Below the pieces are notes generated by a model that saw only the letters and a program-made list of their open reading frames with translations, searched no databases and was not told the DNA's origin. Shown one piece after another: positions 41,502 to 51,094 of a DNA stretch of 64,000 nucleotides; the stretch's first letter is position 1, and the number at the start of each line of letters is the position of its first letter. This stretch comes from an uncultured Gammaproteobacteria bacterium (lineage in GTDB: Bacteria; Pseudomonadota; Gammaproteobacteria; Pseudomonadales; Porticoccaceae). The translations under genes and the position numbers were made by a program. The stretch spans positions 62,001-126,000 of the forward strand of contig CAJXQR010000008.1 of the NCBI GenBank assembly GCA_913058345.1. Direction: 5' to 3'.

Positions 41502-43274
41502 TTATTCAGTGCTGCCAAATTGCGCCGCAGCGAGTTTGGCGTAGAGTTTACTTTCAGTGAGTAATTGCTGATGAGTGCCACTGGCGACTTTTTTGCCCTG
41601 ATCCATGACCACGATGTGGTCTGCGTGGAGGATGGTCGACAAGCGGTGGGCTATGATCAGTGTGGTACGGTTTTCCATGAGTTTTTCCAGTGCCAGTTGT
41701 ACCTGTTGTTCGCTGTGGGTGTCGAGGGCGCTGGTAGCCTCGTCCAATAAAAGCAGGCGAGGGTTTTTGAGAATGGCGCGGGCAATGGCGATGCGTTGTT
41801 TTTGCCCACCCGATAAACGTACACCCTGCTCGCCCAGAAAGCTGGCATAGCCCTCGGGCAGCTGTTCAATAAAGTCATGTGCGTAAGCGGCACGGGCGGC
41901 GGCTCGTACCTCGTCGTCACTGGCATCGGGTTTGCCATAGCGAATATTGTGACTAACATCCGCGCTGAACAGGGCGGGGTGCTGAGACACTACGCCCAGT
42001 TGCTGGCGCAGGTCGGCCGGTGATAGCTCGCGAATATTGGTGCCGCCGAGCAGTACTGTGCCGGTTTGAGGGTCGTAAAAGCGCTGCATTAATTCGAACA
42101 CGGTAGACTTTCCCGCACCAGAGGGGCCGACCAGTGCAACCACTTTGCCCTCGGGAATGTGTATCGAGAAGTCTTCTAGCGCTTTTTGACCAGGGCGCGA
42201 AGGGTAGCTGAAATTGACGTGTTCAAAGCGGATCTCGGCGTCAAGTTTGCTGGCGGGAATTTCCCCAGAGACGGGGGGCAGAATAGTGGTTTTGGCTGTC
42301 ATTAAATCGACTAGCCTATCGGTGGCACCCACGGCGCGTTGTAAATCGCCGTAGACCTCGGACATCGTCGCTACGCCCATCGCTACCAGCATGGCGTAGA
42401 ACACAAAGGCGCCGAGGTCACCGGCACTCATGTTGCCATTCAGTACATCGTTGCCTCCCACCCAGAGCATGCCGCTCAGCGCGCCAAAGACCAGCACAAT
42501 CACCGCTGCCATTAATATCGCCCGTTGCTTGATCCGTCGGCGGGCGATGGCAAAGGCGCTGTCAACCTCTTTGCCAAAAGCGTCGCGTTCGTCGTTTTCG
42601 CGGGTGTAGCTTTGCACGGTTTTCAGCTGGGTGATGATTTCACCAGCGTAGGTGCCGACATTGGCAATAGAGTCCTGGCTCTGCCGGGACAGTGCGCGCA
42701 CCCGGCGGCCGAAAATTAAAATGGGTAGCAGCACCAGAGGGACACAGCCCAGAATGACCAAGGTTAACTTGAAATTAGTGATAATTAAAATAATCAGCGC
42801 GCCAGTGGTCGAAATCGAGCTGCGCAGAGCAAGAGAGAAGGAGCTGCCGATAATACTTTGTAGCAAGGTGGTGTCGGCGGTGAGGCGGGACATGATTTCG
42901 CCGCTGCGGTTGTTGTCAAAATAGCCGGGGCTGAGCCCGACTATGTTATTAAAGACAGCGCTGCGAATATCGGCACTGACTCGTTCGCCAAGCCACGACA
43001 CCAGATAAAAGCGCACAAAGGTGCCCCCGGCCATTAAGACGGATATACCCAGAAGTAAATAAATACCCTGCTGTAATTGCGAAACTGAACCGGCAACAAA
43101 ACCATCGTCTATTACCATACGTACGCCCTGGCCGACGGTCAGGGTAATCCCCGCTGTAAAGAGCAGGGCGATAATGGCGCAGATCCAGCGCCAGCGATAG
43201 GGCGCAATAAGACGCAAAAGCTGGGCTATGGATGAGAGCTTGGTCGCGGCAGGACGTTCGACGGTTGTAGGCAT
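41502..43274 (-). CDS. MsbA-like ABC exporter
   Basis: Half-transporter of 590 residues that would work as a homodimer in the inner membrane. The membrane domain (about 25-310) has six helices, with AVFNNIVGLSPGYFDNNRSGEIMSRLTADTTLLQ as the coupling region. The ATPase domain (about 350-590) has Walker A GPSGAGKST, Q-loop VSQHPALFS, signature LSGGQ, Walker B LLLLDEAT and the switch His in IIAHRLST. The closest groups are lipid A/multidrug exporters; the substrate is not readable. No ribosome site is clear before the ATG. A 157-base gap separates it from the DUF7064-type gene. Confidence 0.92.
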   Translation of the reverse strand: MPTTVERPAATKLSSIAQLLRLIAPYRWRWICAIIALLFTAGITLTVGQGVRMVIDDGFVAGSVSQLQQGIYLLLGISVLMAGGTFVRFYLVSWLGERVSADIRSAVFNNIVGLSPGYFDNNRSGEIMSRLTADTTLLQSIIGSSFSLALRSSISTTGALIILIITNFKLTLVILGCVPLVLLPILIFGRRVRALSRQSQDSIANVGTYAGEIITQLKTVQSYTRENDERDAFGKEVDSAFAIARRRIKQRAILMAAVIVLVFGALSGMLWVGGNDVLNGNMSAGDLGAFVFYAMLVAMGVATMSEVYGDLQRAVGATDRLVDLMTAKTTILPPVSGEIPASKLDAEIRFEHVNFSYPSRPGQKALEDFSIHIPEGKVVALVGPSGAGKSTVFELMQRFYDPQTGTVLLGGTNIRELSPADLRQQLGVVSQHPALFSADVSHNIRYGKPDASDDEVRAAARAAYAHDFIEQLPEGYASFLGEQGVRLSGGQKQRIAIARAILKNPRLLLLDEATSALDTHSEQQVQLALEKLMENRTTLIIAHRLSTILHADHIVVMDQGKKVASGTHQQLLTESKLYAKLAAAQFGSTE

Positions 43275-43443
43275 GGTTTGTTTATGTGTCCGATAAAAAG
43301 GGGGTGAACGACGAATCTACTGTGCAAGTAGTCTGGCTACGCAGTTTACGGCAATGGGCCGCAAGTGGCATTGCACAATACAGGGGGGGGCGATTGTGAC
43401 AACAGGGGTGCAAAAACTGACAGAGTCTTTGCGTGGTCGCCGT

Positions 43444-43995
43444 CTAAAATGACGAACCAGGTTGTTTTAGAAAGGCGAGTTCTTCTGTTGTTGATACTCG
43501 ACCGAGGGTTTTATTGCGGTGGGGAAAGCGGTCGAAACGCTCGATGATCGCGTGGTGGCGTTGGGCTGACGGTAAGTGAGTGTCAAGGCCGGGTTGACTG
43601 AAAAGTTGTACCGACTGCGTTTGTATTTTTTGCGACTCACTGTGCATGAAAGGCATGTAGAAAAACCCGCGTTGTTTGGCGCCTACCCTCTGGTCGCTGC
43701 CATCGGCGATAGCCTGCTGAGCCAACGCCAGAGCTAGGCTGTCGTGGGCAAAAGCCGTCGCTTGATCGCGATAAAGGTTGCGCGAAAATTGATCGAGAAT
43801 AATGATTTCAGCCAGCCGACCGCGAGGGCTGCATCGCCATTCGAAGAGCTCACAGCGTGTGGCGGATTGATGCAGGATTGAAAACCTGTCACGGATCAAT
43901 GCGTCTAATTTGTCACTTTTTTGCCACCACTGGGCGGGTGTAATTTCTTCAAACCAGAACTTTATCACAGACAAACAGAGCATTTTTATTCTCAT
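43444..43995 (-). CDS. DUF924 family protein
   Basis: A soluble, all-helical, TPR-like protein of about 183 residues. DUF924 marks: VIKFWFEEITPAQWWQKSDKLDALIRDRF at the start, GRLAEIIILDQFSRNLYRDQATAFAHDSLALALAQQAI in the middle, FFYMPFMHSESQKIQTQSVQLF, and RFPHRNKTLGRVSTTEELAFLKQPGSSF at the end. Function is unknown. The open frame continues upstream to 44142, but the homologous part begins here; ATG at 43983 is also possible. Directly upstream and divergent is the YbhG-type operon. Confidence 0.85.
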   Translation of the reverse strand: MRIKMLCLSVIKFWFEEITPAQWWQKSDKLDALIRDRFSILHQSATRCELFEWRCSPRGRLAEIIILDQFSRNLYRDQATAFAHDSLALALAQQAIADGSDQRVGAKQRGFFYMPFMHSESQKIQTQSVQLFSQPGLDTHLPSAQRHHAIIERFDRFPHRNKTLGRVSTTEELAFLKQPGSSF

Positions 43996-44302
43996 TTTTA
44001 CGGGGGTTGTAGAGAGTGTAAAACATGTTCCTGATGGTAATGGCGCGATTTTAACGGCATAAATTAGCGCTTGATTGCATAAAAATAAATCAATATATTG
44101 CTCTTCGATAAAGAGTGTTGACCAAATTGTCGGTACAGACAATCAGTTTTAATGCTGTGTCACTTCCGCAAAGCGCTTCAAAAATCTTCAAAAGATGATA
44201 AGTGCTCTTCGTCGCTCTGGGCTTACATAACAATGACAGGCTCTTTGCGATGTGTTTTGTGGAGTGCATAAAATAATGTGATAACGAACAATTATTAAAG
44301 GG
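43996..44302. other. Divergent promoter region, DUF924 gene / YbhG-type operon
   Basis: A 307-base gene-free region. A sigma-70-like promoter for the plus-strand operon lies at 44245-44274; AAAGGGG precedes the ATG at 44312. Nothing else is recognisable. Confidence 0.5.
44245..44274 (+). promoter_or_regulatory. Sigma-70-like promoter for the YbhG-type operon
   Basis: TTGCGA at 44245-44250 and TAAAAT at 44269-44274, 18 bases apart, each match four or five of six consensus bases. It lies about 30-40 bases before the translation start. Confidence 0.45.
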
Positions 44303-45268
44303 GTGGGTCGTATGAAAAGTTGGATAGTAACGCCGTTAGTCGTAATTTTGATCGCTGCAGGATCCTACTTTTTTTATATTTCCACATTACCCCCCGTACT
44401 TGAAGAAGGTTTCCTTTACGGGAATGGTCACATTGAAGGTACTGAGGTCAGCATTAGTGCTGAGGTGAAGGGACGGGTTCTGGAGTCCAATTTGCTAGAG
44501 GGGTCAACGGTAGCCAAGGGTTCACTATTGGTCGAGCTGGACACCAGCGAACAAGCGGCGATACTGGCCGTGGCCGATGCCGAGCGCACAGCCCGGGAGT
44601 ACGAACAAGAACATATCATTGAGCAATTGCAAACGTGGCAGGACAATCTAGCTACCGCTGAGCGTGACCTGGTGCGTTACACCGCATTGCGTAAGCGCGG
44701 CATTGTCACTGTGCAAAAGCTGGATCAAATTACCTCGGTACGGACGGAGGCTTTGGGCCGAGTACGAGCTCTAAAGGCCCAGCTTGAACAGGCCAAGGCT
44801 AATACCATAGTGGCAGCAAAAAATGTTGAGCTGCGACAGATCGAAATCGATAAATCGAAAATCTATACCCCCATGGACGCGACCATTTTGTCCAAGTCCA
44901 TTGAGCTGGGCGAGTTGGCGACGCCAGAACGCTTGATTGCGGTTCTGGTGGACATGCAGGACCTGGAGCTCAAAGCCTACTTGCCCGAAGCGGTGATCGG
45001 TAAAATCAAACTCAATGCCCCGGCTAAAGTCCGTGTCAGTGCCTTTTCTGATCGCTACTTTGATGCGCGAGTGAAGCGCGTTGACCAGCGTGCTCAATTC
45101 ACGCCGCGTGATATCAATATGCCTGAAGAGCGTGTGCGCATGGTTTTCGGTGTGGTACTGGCGCTCGACAATAAAGAGGGCTTCCTGAAGCCTGGTATGC
45201 CCGCCGATGCATGGATTCGCTGGGATGAGAATAAGGACTGGCCAGAAACCCTCGTTGTCCCGCATTAA
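44303..45268 (+). CDS. HlyD-type membrane fusion protein (YbhG-like)
   Basis: Periplasmic adaptor of 321 residues anchored by an N-terminal helix (about 7-28, IVTPLVVILIAAGSYFFYI). The lipoyl halves are GHIEGTEVSISAEVKGRVLESNLLEGSTVAKGSLLVELD and IYTPMDATILSKSIELGELATPER, joined by a coiled coil (about 88-180). A C-terminal beta barrel follows. It joins the ABC pump encoded by the next three genes to an outer-membrane channel that is not in this window. The start may be one of two: the first codon GTG at 44303, or ATG at 44312 (MKSWIV), which has AGGGG upstream and is better. In E. coli the homologous set YbhGFSR affects drug tolerance. Confidence 0.9.
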   Translation: MGRMKSWIVTPLVVILIAAGSYFFYISTLPPVLEEGFLYGNGHIEGTEVSISAEVKGRVLESNLLEGSTVAKGSLLVELDTSEQAAILAVADAERTAREYEQEHIIEQLQTWQDNLATAERDLVRYTALRKRGIVTVQKLDQITSVRTEALGRVRALKAQLEQAKANTIVAAKNVELRQIEIDKSKIYTPMDATILSKSIELGELATPERLIAVLVDMQDLELKAYLPEAVIGKIKLNAPAKVRVSAFSDRYFDARVKRVDQRAQFTPRDINMPEERVRMVFGVVLALDNKEGFLKPGMPADAWIRWDENKDWPETLVVPH

Positions 45269-45307
45269 TCAGACTTTGCTGATCAACAGACAGTAGGGCT
45301 GAGTATT

Positions 45308-47146
45308 ATGAATAAAGTAACGAGCATTGAACGAGCCGTTGAGAGCTTGCAGGTTGACGGCACCAGCCCCCATGAGGATGGGCGCAAGCCAATTATTGAA
45401 GCCCATAATCTGGGTCGCGCTTTTAATGAAAAAATGGTTCTCAGAGAAGTTGATCTAACCATTTATGAAGCTGAAATTTTCGGTTTGCTGGGCCCAGACG
45501 GTGCGGGTAAAACGACGTTAATGCAGCTAATGGCGGCTATTCTCGACCCTAGTGAAGGCCATTGCACGGTGATGGAACATAATACGGTTAAGGATGATTA
45601 TTGGATCAACTCCCATATCGGCTATATGTTCCAGGGCTTCACCCTCTACGATAAGCTGAGCATTGCCGAAAACATGGAGTTCTCGGCCGACATCCGAGGT
45701 TTACCCAAAGAGGTGTACCTCGAACGACAGGAGCGCTTGCTAAAGATGGCGGGCTTATACCGCTTTCTTGATCGCGCGGCGGGGAATCTGTCTGGGGGCA
45801 TGCGCAAGAAGTTGTCGCTGTGTACCAACTTGATGCATGAACCTCGCCTTCTGTTACTTGACGAACTCAGCCTGGGCGTTGACCCAGCATCGCGGCATGA
45901 GCTGTGGGCGATGCTTAACACTTTTCGCGATGACGGTGTCACGGTGGTGATGAGCACGCCCTATATGGACGAAGCCGAACATTGCGACCGCATTGCCTTT
46001 CTGCACGAGGGCGAGATCATCGGTGTGGACAAGGTCGAAAATCTCCATACGCGCTGTGAAGGCCATGTCTACGAACTGCACACAAAAGATCGTGGCGGCG
46101 CCCATAACCGTCTAGTTGAACACCCCGACGTGCTGAGTATTCGCCATTTGGCAGAGAGTGTGCACTTTCAATTGCACACGGCTAATCATATCGAAGCGGG
46201 CTTGAAAGCCGGTTTAACTGAAAATGGCGGCCGCATTGACCCGGTTCAGCCCACCCTGGATGATGCCTACACCATGCTCAGTGGTGGAGAAAAGAGCAGC
46301 GCGTATGCTGAGTCACCGCCAAAAATTCATTTGCCAGAAAGATTGCCCGAGGGGGGCTTGATTCGCACCAAAGATATGCGCGTTGAGTTTGGGGACTTTG
46401 TCGCCAATAACAATGTCACGCTGGAGATCAAAGCTGGTGAAGTATTTGGTTTTCTCGGCGCAAATGGTGCCGGCAAAACGACCTTTATTCGCTCCTTGTG
46501 TGGTTTACAAAAACTGACCAGCGGCGATGCCTGGATTGGCGGAGTCAGTATTATTGACGACCCTAAACGTTTGCGTAACCACATCGGCTATATGTCTCAA
46601 CGCTTTTCCCTCTACCCCGACCTCACTGTCGCAGAGAACCTGTCATTTTTTGCTGGTGTTTACGGGCTTGAAAAAGGTGATAAGCAGAAGGCGATGGACT
46701 GGGCTGTTAGCGTGACAGATTTAAGTGGTGTTATGAATCATCTCGTGGCCGATATGTCAGGAGCTTTAAGTCAACGCCTGGCCCTGGCCTGTGCCATTAT
46801 GCACGAGCCCGCCGTGATTTTTTTGGATGAGCCCACCTCGGGGGTGAGCCCAGCGGCACGGTATAAATTCTGGCAGTTAATTCAGACCCTGGCAGAAAGC
46901 GGCACTACCATTTTTGTCACTACCCACTATATGGAAGAAGCTAATTATTGCCATCGCCTTGGTTTAATGCACCAGGGACGGTTGATTGGTATTGGTCCGG
47001 CGGATGAATTGATTGCTGCACTACCGGCAGATGTTGAGGCGGAATCCATCGAAGATATGTTTCTTGCTTATATCAAAATTGAAGATGCTCGCCTGGAGGA
47101 AGAACGCCAGAAAGTGAACATCGACAAAGCGGGGCCATCGACATGA
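45308..47146 (+). CDS. Dual ATP-binding ABC protein (YbhF-like)
   Basis: Two ATPase domains in one 612-residue chain. NBD1 (about 30-260): Walker A GPDGAGKTT, signature LSGGMRKK, Walker B LLLLDELSLGVDP. NBD2 (about 345-585): Walker A GANGAGKTT, Walker B VIFLDEPTSGVSP, His in VTTHYMEE, but the signature reads MSGALSQRL, losing the second Gly of LSGGQ. The site completed by that signature may be weak, so the pump may be asymmetric. The stop overlaps the next start by four bases. It energises the two ABC-2 permeases downstream. Confidence 0.93.
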   Translation: MNKVTSIERAVESLQVDGTSPHEDGRKPIIEAHNLGRAFNEKMVLREVDLTIYEAEIFGLLGPDGAGKTTLMQLMAAILDPSEGHCTVMEHNTVKDDYWINSHIGYMFQGFTLYDKLSIAENMEFSADIRGLPKEVYLERQERLLKMAGLYRFLDRAAGNLSGGMRKKLSLCTNLMHEPRLLLLDELSLGVDPASRHELWAMLNTFRDDGVTVVMSTPYMDEAEHCDRIAFLHEGEIIGVDKVENLHTRCEGHVYELHTKDRGGAHNRLVEHPDVLSIRHLAESVHFQLHTANHIEAGLKAGLTENGGRIDPVQPTLDDAYTMLSGGEKSSAYAESPPKIHLPERLPEGGLIRTKDMRVEFGDFVANNNVTLEIKAGEVFGFLGANGAGKTTFIRSLCGLQKLTSGDAWIGGVSIIDDPKRLRNHIGYMSQRFSLYPDLTVAENLSFFAGVYGLEKGDKQKAMDWAVSVTDLSGVMNHLVADMSGALSQRLALACAIMHEPAVIFLDEPTSGVSPAARYKFWQLIQTLAESGTTIFVTTHYMEEANYCHRLGLMHQGRLIGIGPADELIAALPADVEAESIEDMFLAYIKIEDARLEEERQKVNIDKAGPST

Positions 47147-48240
47147 AGCTGCATCGCCTGTACGCGGTTATGCGCAAAGAAACGCGCGAAATAATCCGTG
47201 ATCACGTCACCTTGTCAACGGCTTTTTTATTTCCGATTGTGATGTTGTTTATGTTTGGTTATGCGATTTCTCTAGAAGTTGAGGATGTCAGCTTAGGGGT
47301 TCTTGACCAGGATCAGACACCCTCTAGCGCCAACTTGATCGACGAGTTTACAGAAAGCGCCTATTTCAAGCTGGTCAGGAATTATGAGTCTGAAGTACAA
47401 ATTCACAAGTCGATGGAAGTGAATGAAGTTAAGTTAGTTTTGGTGATTCCACCGGGTTTTAATGCCTTAGCCGGGCGCAAAGAAAACCCTGAAGTGCAGT
47501 TGCTGATTGATGGGACATACTCGGCAACAGCGCTGGTCGCTTTAAATTACGGCATGACCATTGTGTCTAAATTTAAAGAAGAGCAAGATAATTCGCTGAT
47601 CGATGTGCAGACTCGTATTTGGTACAACCCCAGTTTGCGCAGCTTGATTTATGTTGTCTCCGGTCTGTATGCGGTGATTATTGCTGCTTTCCCTCCTTTA
47701 TTAACTACTCTGGCCATCGTGCGAGAAAAAGAAAGCGGATCGATTCAACAAATTTATGCCTCTCCTTTAACCGTCCCTGAATTTTTGCTCGGCAAGCTGA
47801 TCCCCTACGGGTTTATTTCGTCATTACAGTTAGTGTCTATTGTCGCGCTGGGTTATTACTGGTTTGGGGTACCCTTCAATGGCAGCCTGGGTTATTTAGC
47901 GATTGCTGGCGGCATTTATGTTTTTTGTAATGTCGGTATTGGCCTGTTGATTTCGACCATAACCAATAGCCAGCTATTGGCGGTATTACTCGCGTTGGTA
48001 GTAACGATGATGCCATCGATATTATTTTCGGGTTTTGTCTTTCCCATTTATGCTATGGCAGAGCCGGTACAGGCTTATACTCACCTTTTCCCTGGCCGTT
48101 TCTTTGTCGATGTCTCACGGGGGATCATTCTTAAAGGCGCAGGGCCAGCAGAAATGATCCGACCATTGAGTTTTATGCTGGCTTATACCCTGGCCGTATT
48201 TTTTGCTGCCGTGGTTATTTTTAAGAAAAAAGTGGCGTAA
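47143..48240 (+). CDS. ABC-2 type permease (YbhS-like)
   Basis: Inner-membrane permease of 365 residues. The N-terminal helix (about 22-42, TLSTAFLFPIVMLFMFGYAISL) is followed by a periplasmic domain (about 45-170) and five helices at the C-terminal half. Typical blocks are VVSGLYAVIIAAFPPLLTTLAIVREKESGSIQQIYASPLTVPEFLLGKLIPY and a final FPGRFFVDVSRGIILKGAG. It pairs with the next gene product. Translation is coupled to the ABC gene by an ATGA overlap. Confidence 0.93.
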   Translation: MKLHRLYAVMRKETREIIRDHVTLSTAFLFPIVMLFMFGYAISLEVEDVSLGVLDQDQTPSSANLIDEFTESAYFKLVRNYESEVQIHKSMEVNEVKLVLVIPPGFNALAGRKENPEVQLLIDGTYSATALVALNYGMTIVSKFKEEQDNSLIDVQTRIWYNPSLRSLIYVVSGLYAVIIAAFPPLLTTLAIVREKESGSIQQIYASPLTVPEFLLGKLIPYGFISSLQLVSIVALGYYWFGVPFNGSLGYLAIAGGIYVFCNVGIGLLISTITNSQLLAVLLALVVTMMPSILFSGFVFPIYAMAEPVQAYTHLFPGRFFVDVSRGIILKGAGPAEMIRPLSFMLAYTLAVFFAAVVIFKKKVA

Positions 48241-48297
48241 GCCAACTACACTATTGAATGAGTGCGGGCTCTCAGAGAGCCGAACAGGAGAGCCGAT

Positions 48298-49407
48298 ATG
48301 TGGACTCGTCTTAAAAGTTTAATGCTGAAAGATGTTATCCAGTTTGCGCGGGATAAAACCATCCTCGGAGTCGTGTTCTGGCTCTATACCATGGAGGTTC
48401 TGATCTGTGGGTATGCAATGACCTTCGAAGTGAAAGACCTACCGATTGCAGTAATAGATCATGATCAGACGGTTATTAGCCGCAACTTGATTGACAAATT
48501 TACCCTGTCGGAAGCCTTCGAGGTTGGCGGCTATCCGAAAAACCAGGCAGAGGCCGAGAGCTGGATGCGCAGCGGCAAGGTCAAATATGTCATGGTCATT
48601 CCCAATAACTTTGAGCAAGACCTGCGCCGTGGTGAATCACCCGGCCTGCAGATATTGCTCGATGGCACCAATTCTAATGCAGCATCTTTAGCCAAAGATT
48701 ATACGGCAGCCATTGTGCGAAATTTCGAGCTGGAATTTAGCGATAACCCGACTGCATTGGGTAGCACTGTCCGCCCCGTGGTCCAAATCTGGTACAACCG
48801 GGCTCAGACACTGGAGTCTTTCGTCGTACTGTCGATGATTGTTGCGGCCATTATGATGGTGGGCACCATTCATTCGGCAGCGTCCATTACCCGCGAAAAA
48901 GAAGTGGGCACTGTTGATCAGTTAATGGTGACGCCAACGCGGGTATGGGAAATTTTCCTGGCTAAAACGATTCCGACATTAGCTGTGGGTATTCTCGCCT
49001 TCTTCCCCAGTCTGATTATTATTTGGTGGTTTGGTGTGCCTATTAAGGGCAGCATGTTGCTCTTTCTCTTCTTGATGGCTATTTTCCTGGTCAGTGCCAT
49101 TGCCATCGGTGTGCTGATTGCTTCGATTACTAAAACGCTACAACAGACTTTGTTGTTGTGTTTTTTTGGCCTTTTCCCCATTTTGTTTTTATCCGGCACA
49201 ATGACGCCAACAGAATCGATGCCCTCTTTTCTACAGCCGATTACCTATTTGAGCCCAGTGAAATATTTTATGGATATCTGCATGGGGGTTTTCCTCAAGG
49301 GTGTGGGTATGGCAGAGCTTTGGCCTGCTGCCTTGAATATGGCGATTATCGGTGCTGTGCTTTATATGATTGCCGCGTGGCGCTTTAAGCATAACTTGTC
49401 GTCGTAA
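48298..49407 (+). CDS. ABC-2 type permease (YbhR-like)
   Basis: Second permease, 369 residues, with the same layout as its neighbour: helix about 20-40, periplasmic domain, then VVLSMIVAAIMMVGTIHSAASITREKEVGTVDQLMVTPTRVWEIFLAKTIP and later helices, ending ISPVKYF-like and GVFLKGVGM motifs. A GTG at 48262 is in frame, but the ATG at 48298 has AGGAG 8 bases upstream and gives the normal N-terminus. It is the last gene of the pump operon; a terminator follows. Confidence 0.93.
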   Translation: MWTRLKSLMLKDVIQFARDKTILGVVFWLYTMEVLICGYAMTFEVKDLPIAVIDHDQTVISRNLIDKFTLSEAFEVGGYPKNQAEAESWMRSGKVKYVMVIPNNFEQDLRRGESPGLQILLDGTNSNAASLAKDYTAAIVRNFELEFSDNPTALGSTVRPVVQIWYNRAQTLESFVVLSMIVAAIMMVGTIHSAASITREKEVGTVDQLMVTPTRVWEIFLAKTIPTLAVGILAFFPSLIIIWWFGVPIKGSMLLFLFLMAIFLVSAIAIGVLIASITKTLQQTLLLCFFGLFPILFLSGTMTPTESMPSFLQPITYLSPVKYFMDICMGVFLKGVGMAELWPAALNMAIIGAVLYMIAAWRFKHNLSS

Positions 49408-49444
49408 TACGGCGTTTAACGAAGGTATAAAGCAGGTGGGTAAA

Positions 49445-49469
49445 AAGGGGATGTGGCCCCCTTATTTTT
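49445..49469. terminator. Terminator between the pump operon and the SCO gene
   Basis: AAGGGG (49445-49450) pairs with CCCCTT (49458-49463), followed by ATTTTT on the plus strand and preceded by TAAAA for the minus strand. It may end both converging genes; the SCO stop codon overlaps its edge. Confidence 0.6.
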
Positions 49470-50091
49470 CTAACCACTCGCTAATAGAGCCAACCATTTT
49501 GTCGGGCTGTATTTCCCAGTTATAAGAGTCAACCAGTCTGTCGTCAGGGGTCATCAGGTAAAGTACAGAGCTGTGACTCATTGAGTAATCTTCGTCGGTG
49601 GCCTCGCCTTTTTCCGTCGCAATTTTGGCGCGACTGGCTTTCCAGGCTTTTAATACTCGGGCGATCTCGTCGGGTGAGCCCGTCAAATAGATAATGCGCG
49701 GATCAAAGGCTTTGGCGTATTCCTTCAGGCGTGCCGGCGTGTCGCGCTCGGGATCGACAGTGATAAACAAGGGGTAGAGTTTGTCGTTGAGCGGTCCCAG
49801 TTGATTAAGCGCCTGGGTCATGCGGCTCAGTGTTGTGGGGCAGACATCGGGGCAGTTTGTAAAACCAAAAAAGATAAGCTTGTAACGGTCCGAGTAACTT
49901 TCATTGCTAACGGGCTCGTTAAATTGATTGACCAATGAAAAGACACCGCCAATTTGAGCTTCTGTACCCGGGGGAACGGTTCCCTCGCTACCTCCCAGTT
50001 GTATCAAGTAATCAACAAGGGCTATGCCGCCAATAATCAATGCGGATAAGACGACGGTGAGTAAACCGTGTTTAAGTGTTTTGGCTTTCAT
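49462..50091 (-). CDS. SCO1/SenC copper-delivery protein
   Basis: Thioredoxin-fold protein of 209 residues, anchored by an N-terminal helix (about 9-28) and facing the periplasm. The copper-binding motif CPDVCP is at about 80 (FFGFTNCPDVCPTTLSRM) and the partner His is in YSMSHSSVLYLM. SCO proteins load copper into the CuA centre of cytochrome oxidase, or act as thiol reductants. The oxidase genes are not next to it here. It is divergent from the unknown gene at 50168. Confidence 0.92.
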   Translation of the reverse strand: MKAKTLKHGLLTVVLSALIIGGIALVDYLIQLGGSEGTVPPGTEAQIGGVFSLVNQFNEPVSNESYSDRYKLIFFGFTNCPDVCPTTLSRMTQALNQLGPLNDKLYPLFITVDPERDTPARLKEYAKAFDPRIIYLTGSPDEIARVLKAWKASRAKIATEKGEATDEDYSMSHSSVLYLMTPDDRLVDSYNWEIQPDKMVGSISEWLEK

Positions 50092-50167
50092 AAGAACGTT
50101 TTACTTTATCGGGTTGGGATGAATACTGTGCTTGTCATATTGCATATTAGGACTTGATAATACGCTG

Positions 50168-50983
50168 ATGAAGCTGCATCGACAAAATAAATTCCGCTGG
50201 CTGGTTTTCGTGCTTTTGTTAACGCTAAGCCTGGGCGCGGGCTATTTCCATTATCGTCAGCAAATTTTTGAAGTCTTTGCTGCCGGTACTCGTTGGGTAT
50301 TGGTGACCTGTGGTTTTGAGCCCGAAGACGAGGCTGAGCGCAGTGAACGCCTGCAAAGCGATCAGCTACGAAAACTTTTTTACGCGGCACGCATGTTTAA
50401 TAGTCCCCCGCCTGAAGAGCTCTCTGAAGAAGATGCGAGGGCCGATAAAAAGTACCCAGGGGTGGGTTTCGGCTTGGTACATACCTTTAGCACTAAGCCT
50501 GTATCACTCGTAATCGGCGGATGGCTTTTTAGTATTCCCTGTACGTATTTCGCCGATGCACGAGACTGTCAAAAAGGCGGTCTTACAGTCGCTCGCCTCA
50601 AGGTCAGTGTCGATGGTTTAAGTGCTATGGATGAAGAGAATATTGAGGCATTTTTGGCTGCAGCCTCTACTGAGATTGCTGCGATTACTATTGCTGGGTT
50701 AGAGGGCCGTCCCCTACAGTGGGGGCAGAAAAAAGCAGTGCCTGAGGGATATAGCCTCTACGAAACTGTGAATTCTGAGGTGGAATTTTCAGGTGATACA
50801 GGAGGGGTGTTTTGCACCGATTCACAGGTCAGTCCCCATGTCATGCCCCATTGCTTGCTGCGCTTTATGCAGGGTAAAGACGTGACTGTCGAAGTGAAAT
50901 TCGCCGCACAACTGCGTGCTAAATCTATTGATATTGAACAGCAGGCTCGAGATCTGGTGAGACGTTTTCAGGTAAGACGTTAG
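50168..50983 (+). CDS. Unknown membrane-anchored protein
   Basis: A 271-residue protein I do not recognise. One membrane helix near the N-terminus (about 12-30, FVLLLTLSLGAGYF) suggests a periplasmic body. It has an acidic first third (EPEDEAERSERLQ), several cysteines (VTCGF, IPCTYF, RDCQKG, VFCTDS, PHCLL) that could form disulfides, and a charged C-terminus. The start at 50168 gives a basic N-terminus (MKLHRQNKFRW); an ATG at 50132 is in frame. Divergent transcription with the SCO gene and the cysteine content hint at envelope redox or metal chemistry, but this is inference. Confidence 0.7.
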   Translation: MKLHRQNKFRWLVFVLLLTLSLGAGYFHYRQQIFEVFAAGTRWVLVTCGFEPEDEAERSERLQSDQLRKLFYAARMFNSPPPEELSEEDARADKKYPGVGFGLVHTFSTKPVSLVIGGWLFSIPCTYFADARDCQKGGLTVARLKVSVDGLSAMDEENIEAFLAAASTEIAAITIAGLEGRPLQWGQKKAVPEGYSLYETVNSEVEFSGDTGGVFCTDSQVSPHVMPHCLLRFMQGKDVTVEVKFAAQLRAKSIDIEQQARDLVRRFQVRR

Positions 50984-51094
50984 AGCTAATTAGTTTAAAA
51001 AAGAGGTCCCAGGGTGTTACATTAGTTCGGCAAAAGCCAACATAGGCAGCTATCTTGCTAAAAACATGAGTTTGATTAAAAACGGAGAATGAGA

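Noticed and set aside
43382-43390. Run of eight G near the DUF924 gene
   Set aside because: It is too short a single run for a quadruplex and lies outside any coding frame, so phase variation is unsupported.
48262-48297. GTG start for the YbhR-like permease
   Set aside because: The ATG at 48298 has AGGAG at good distance and gives the normal N-terminus.
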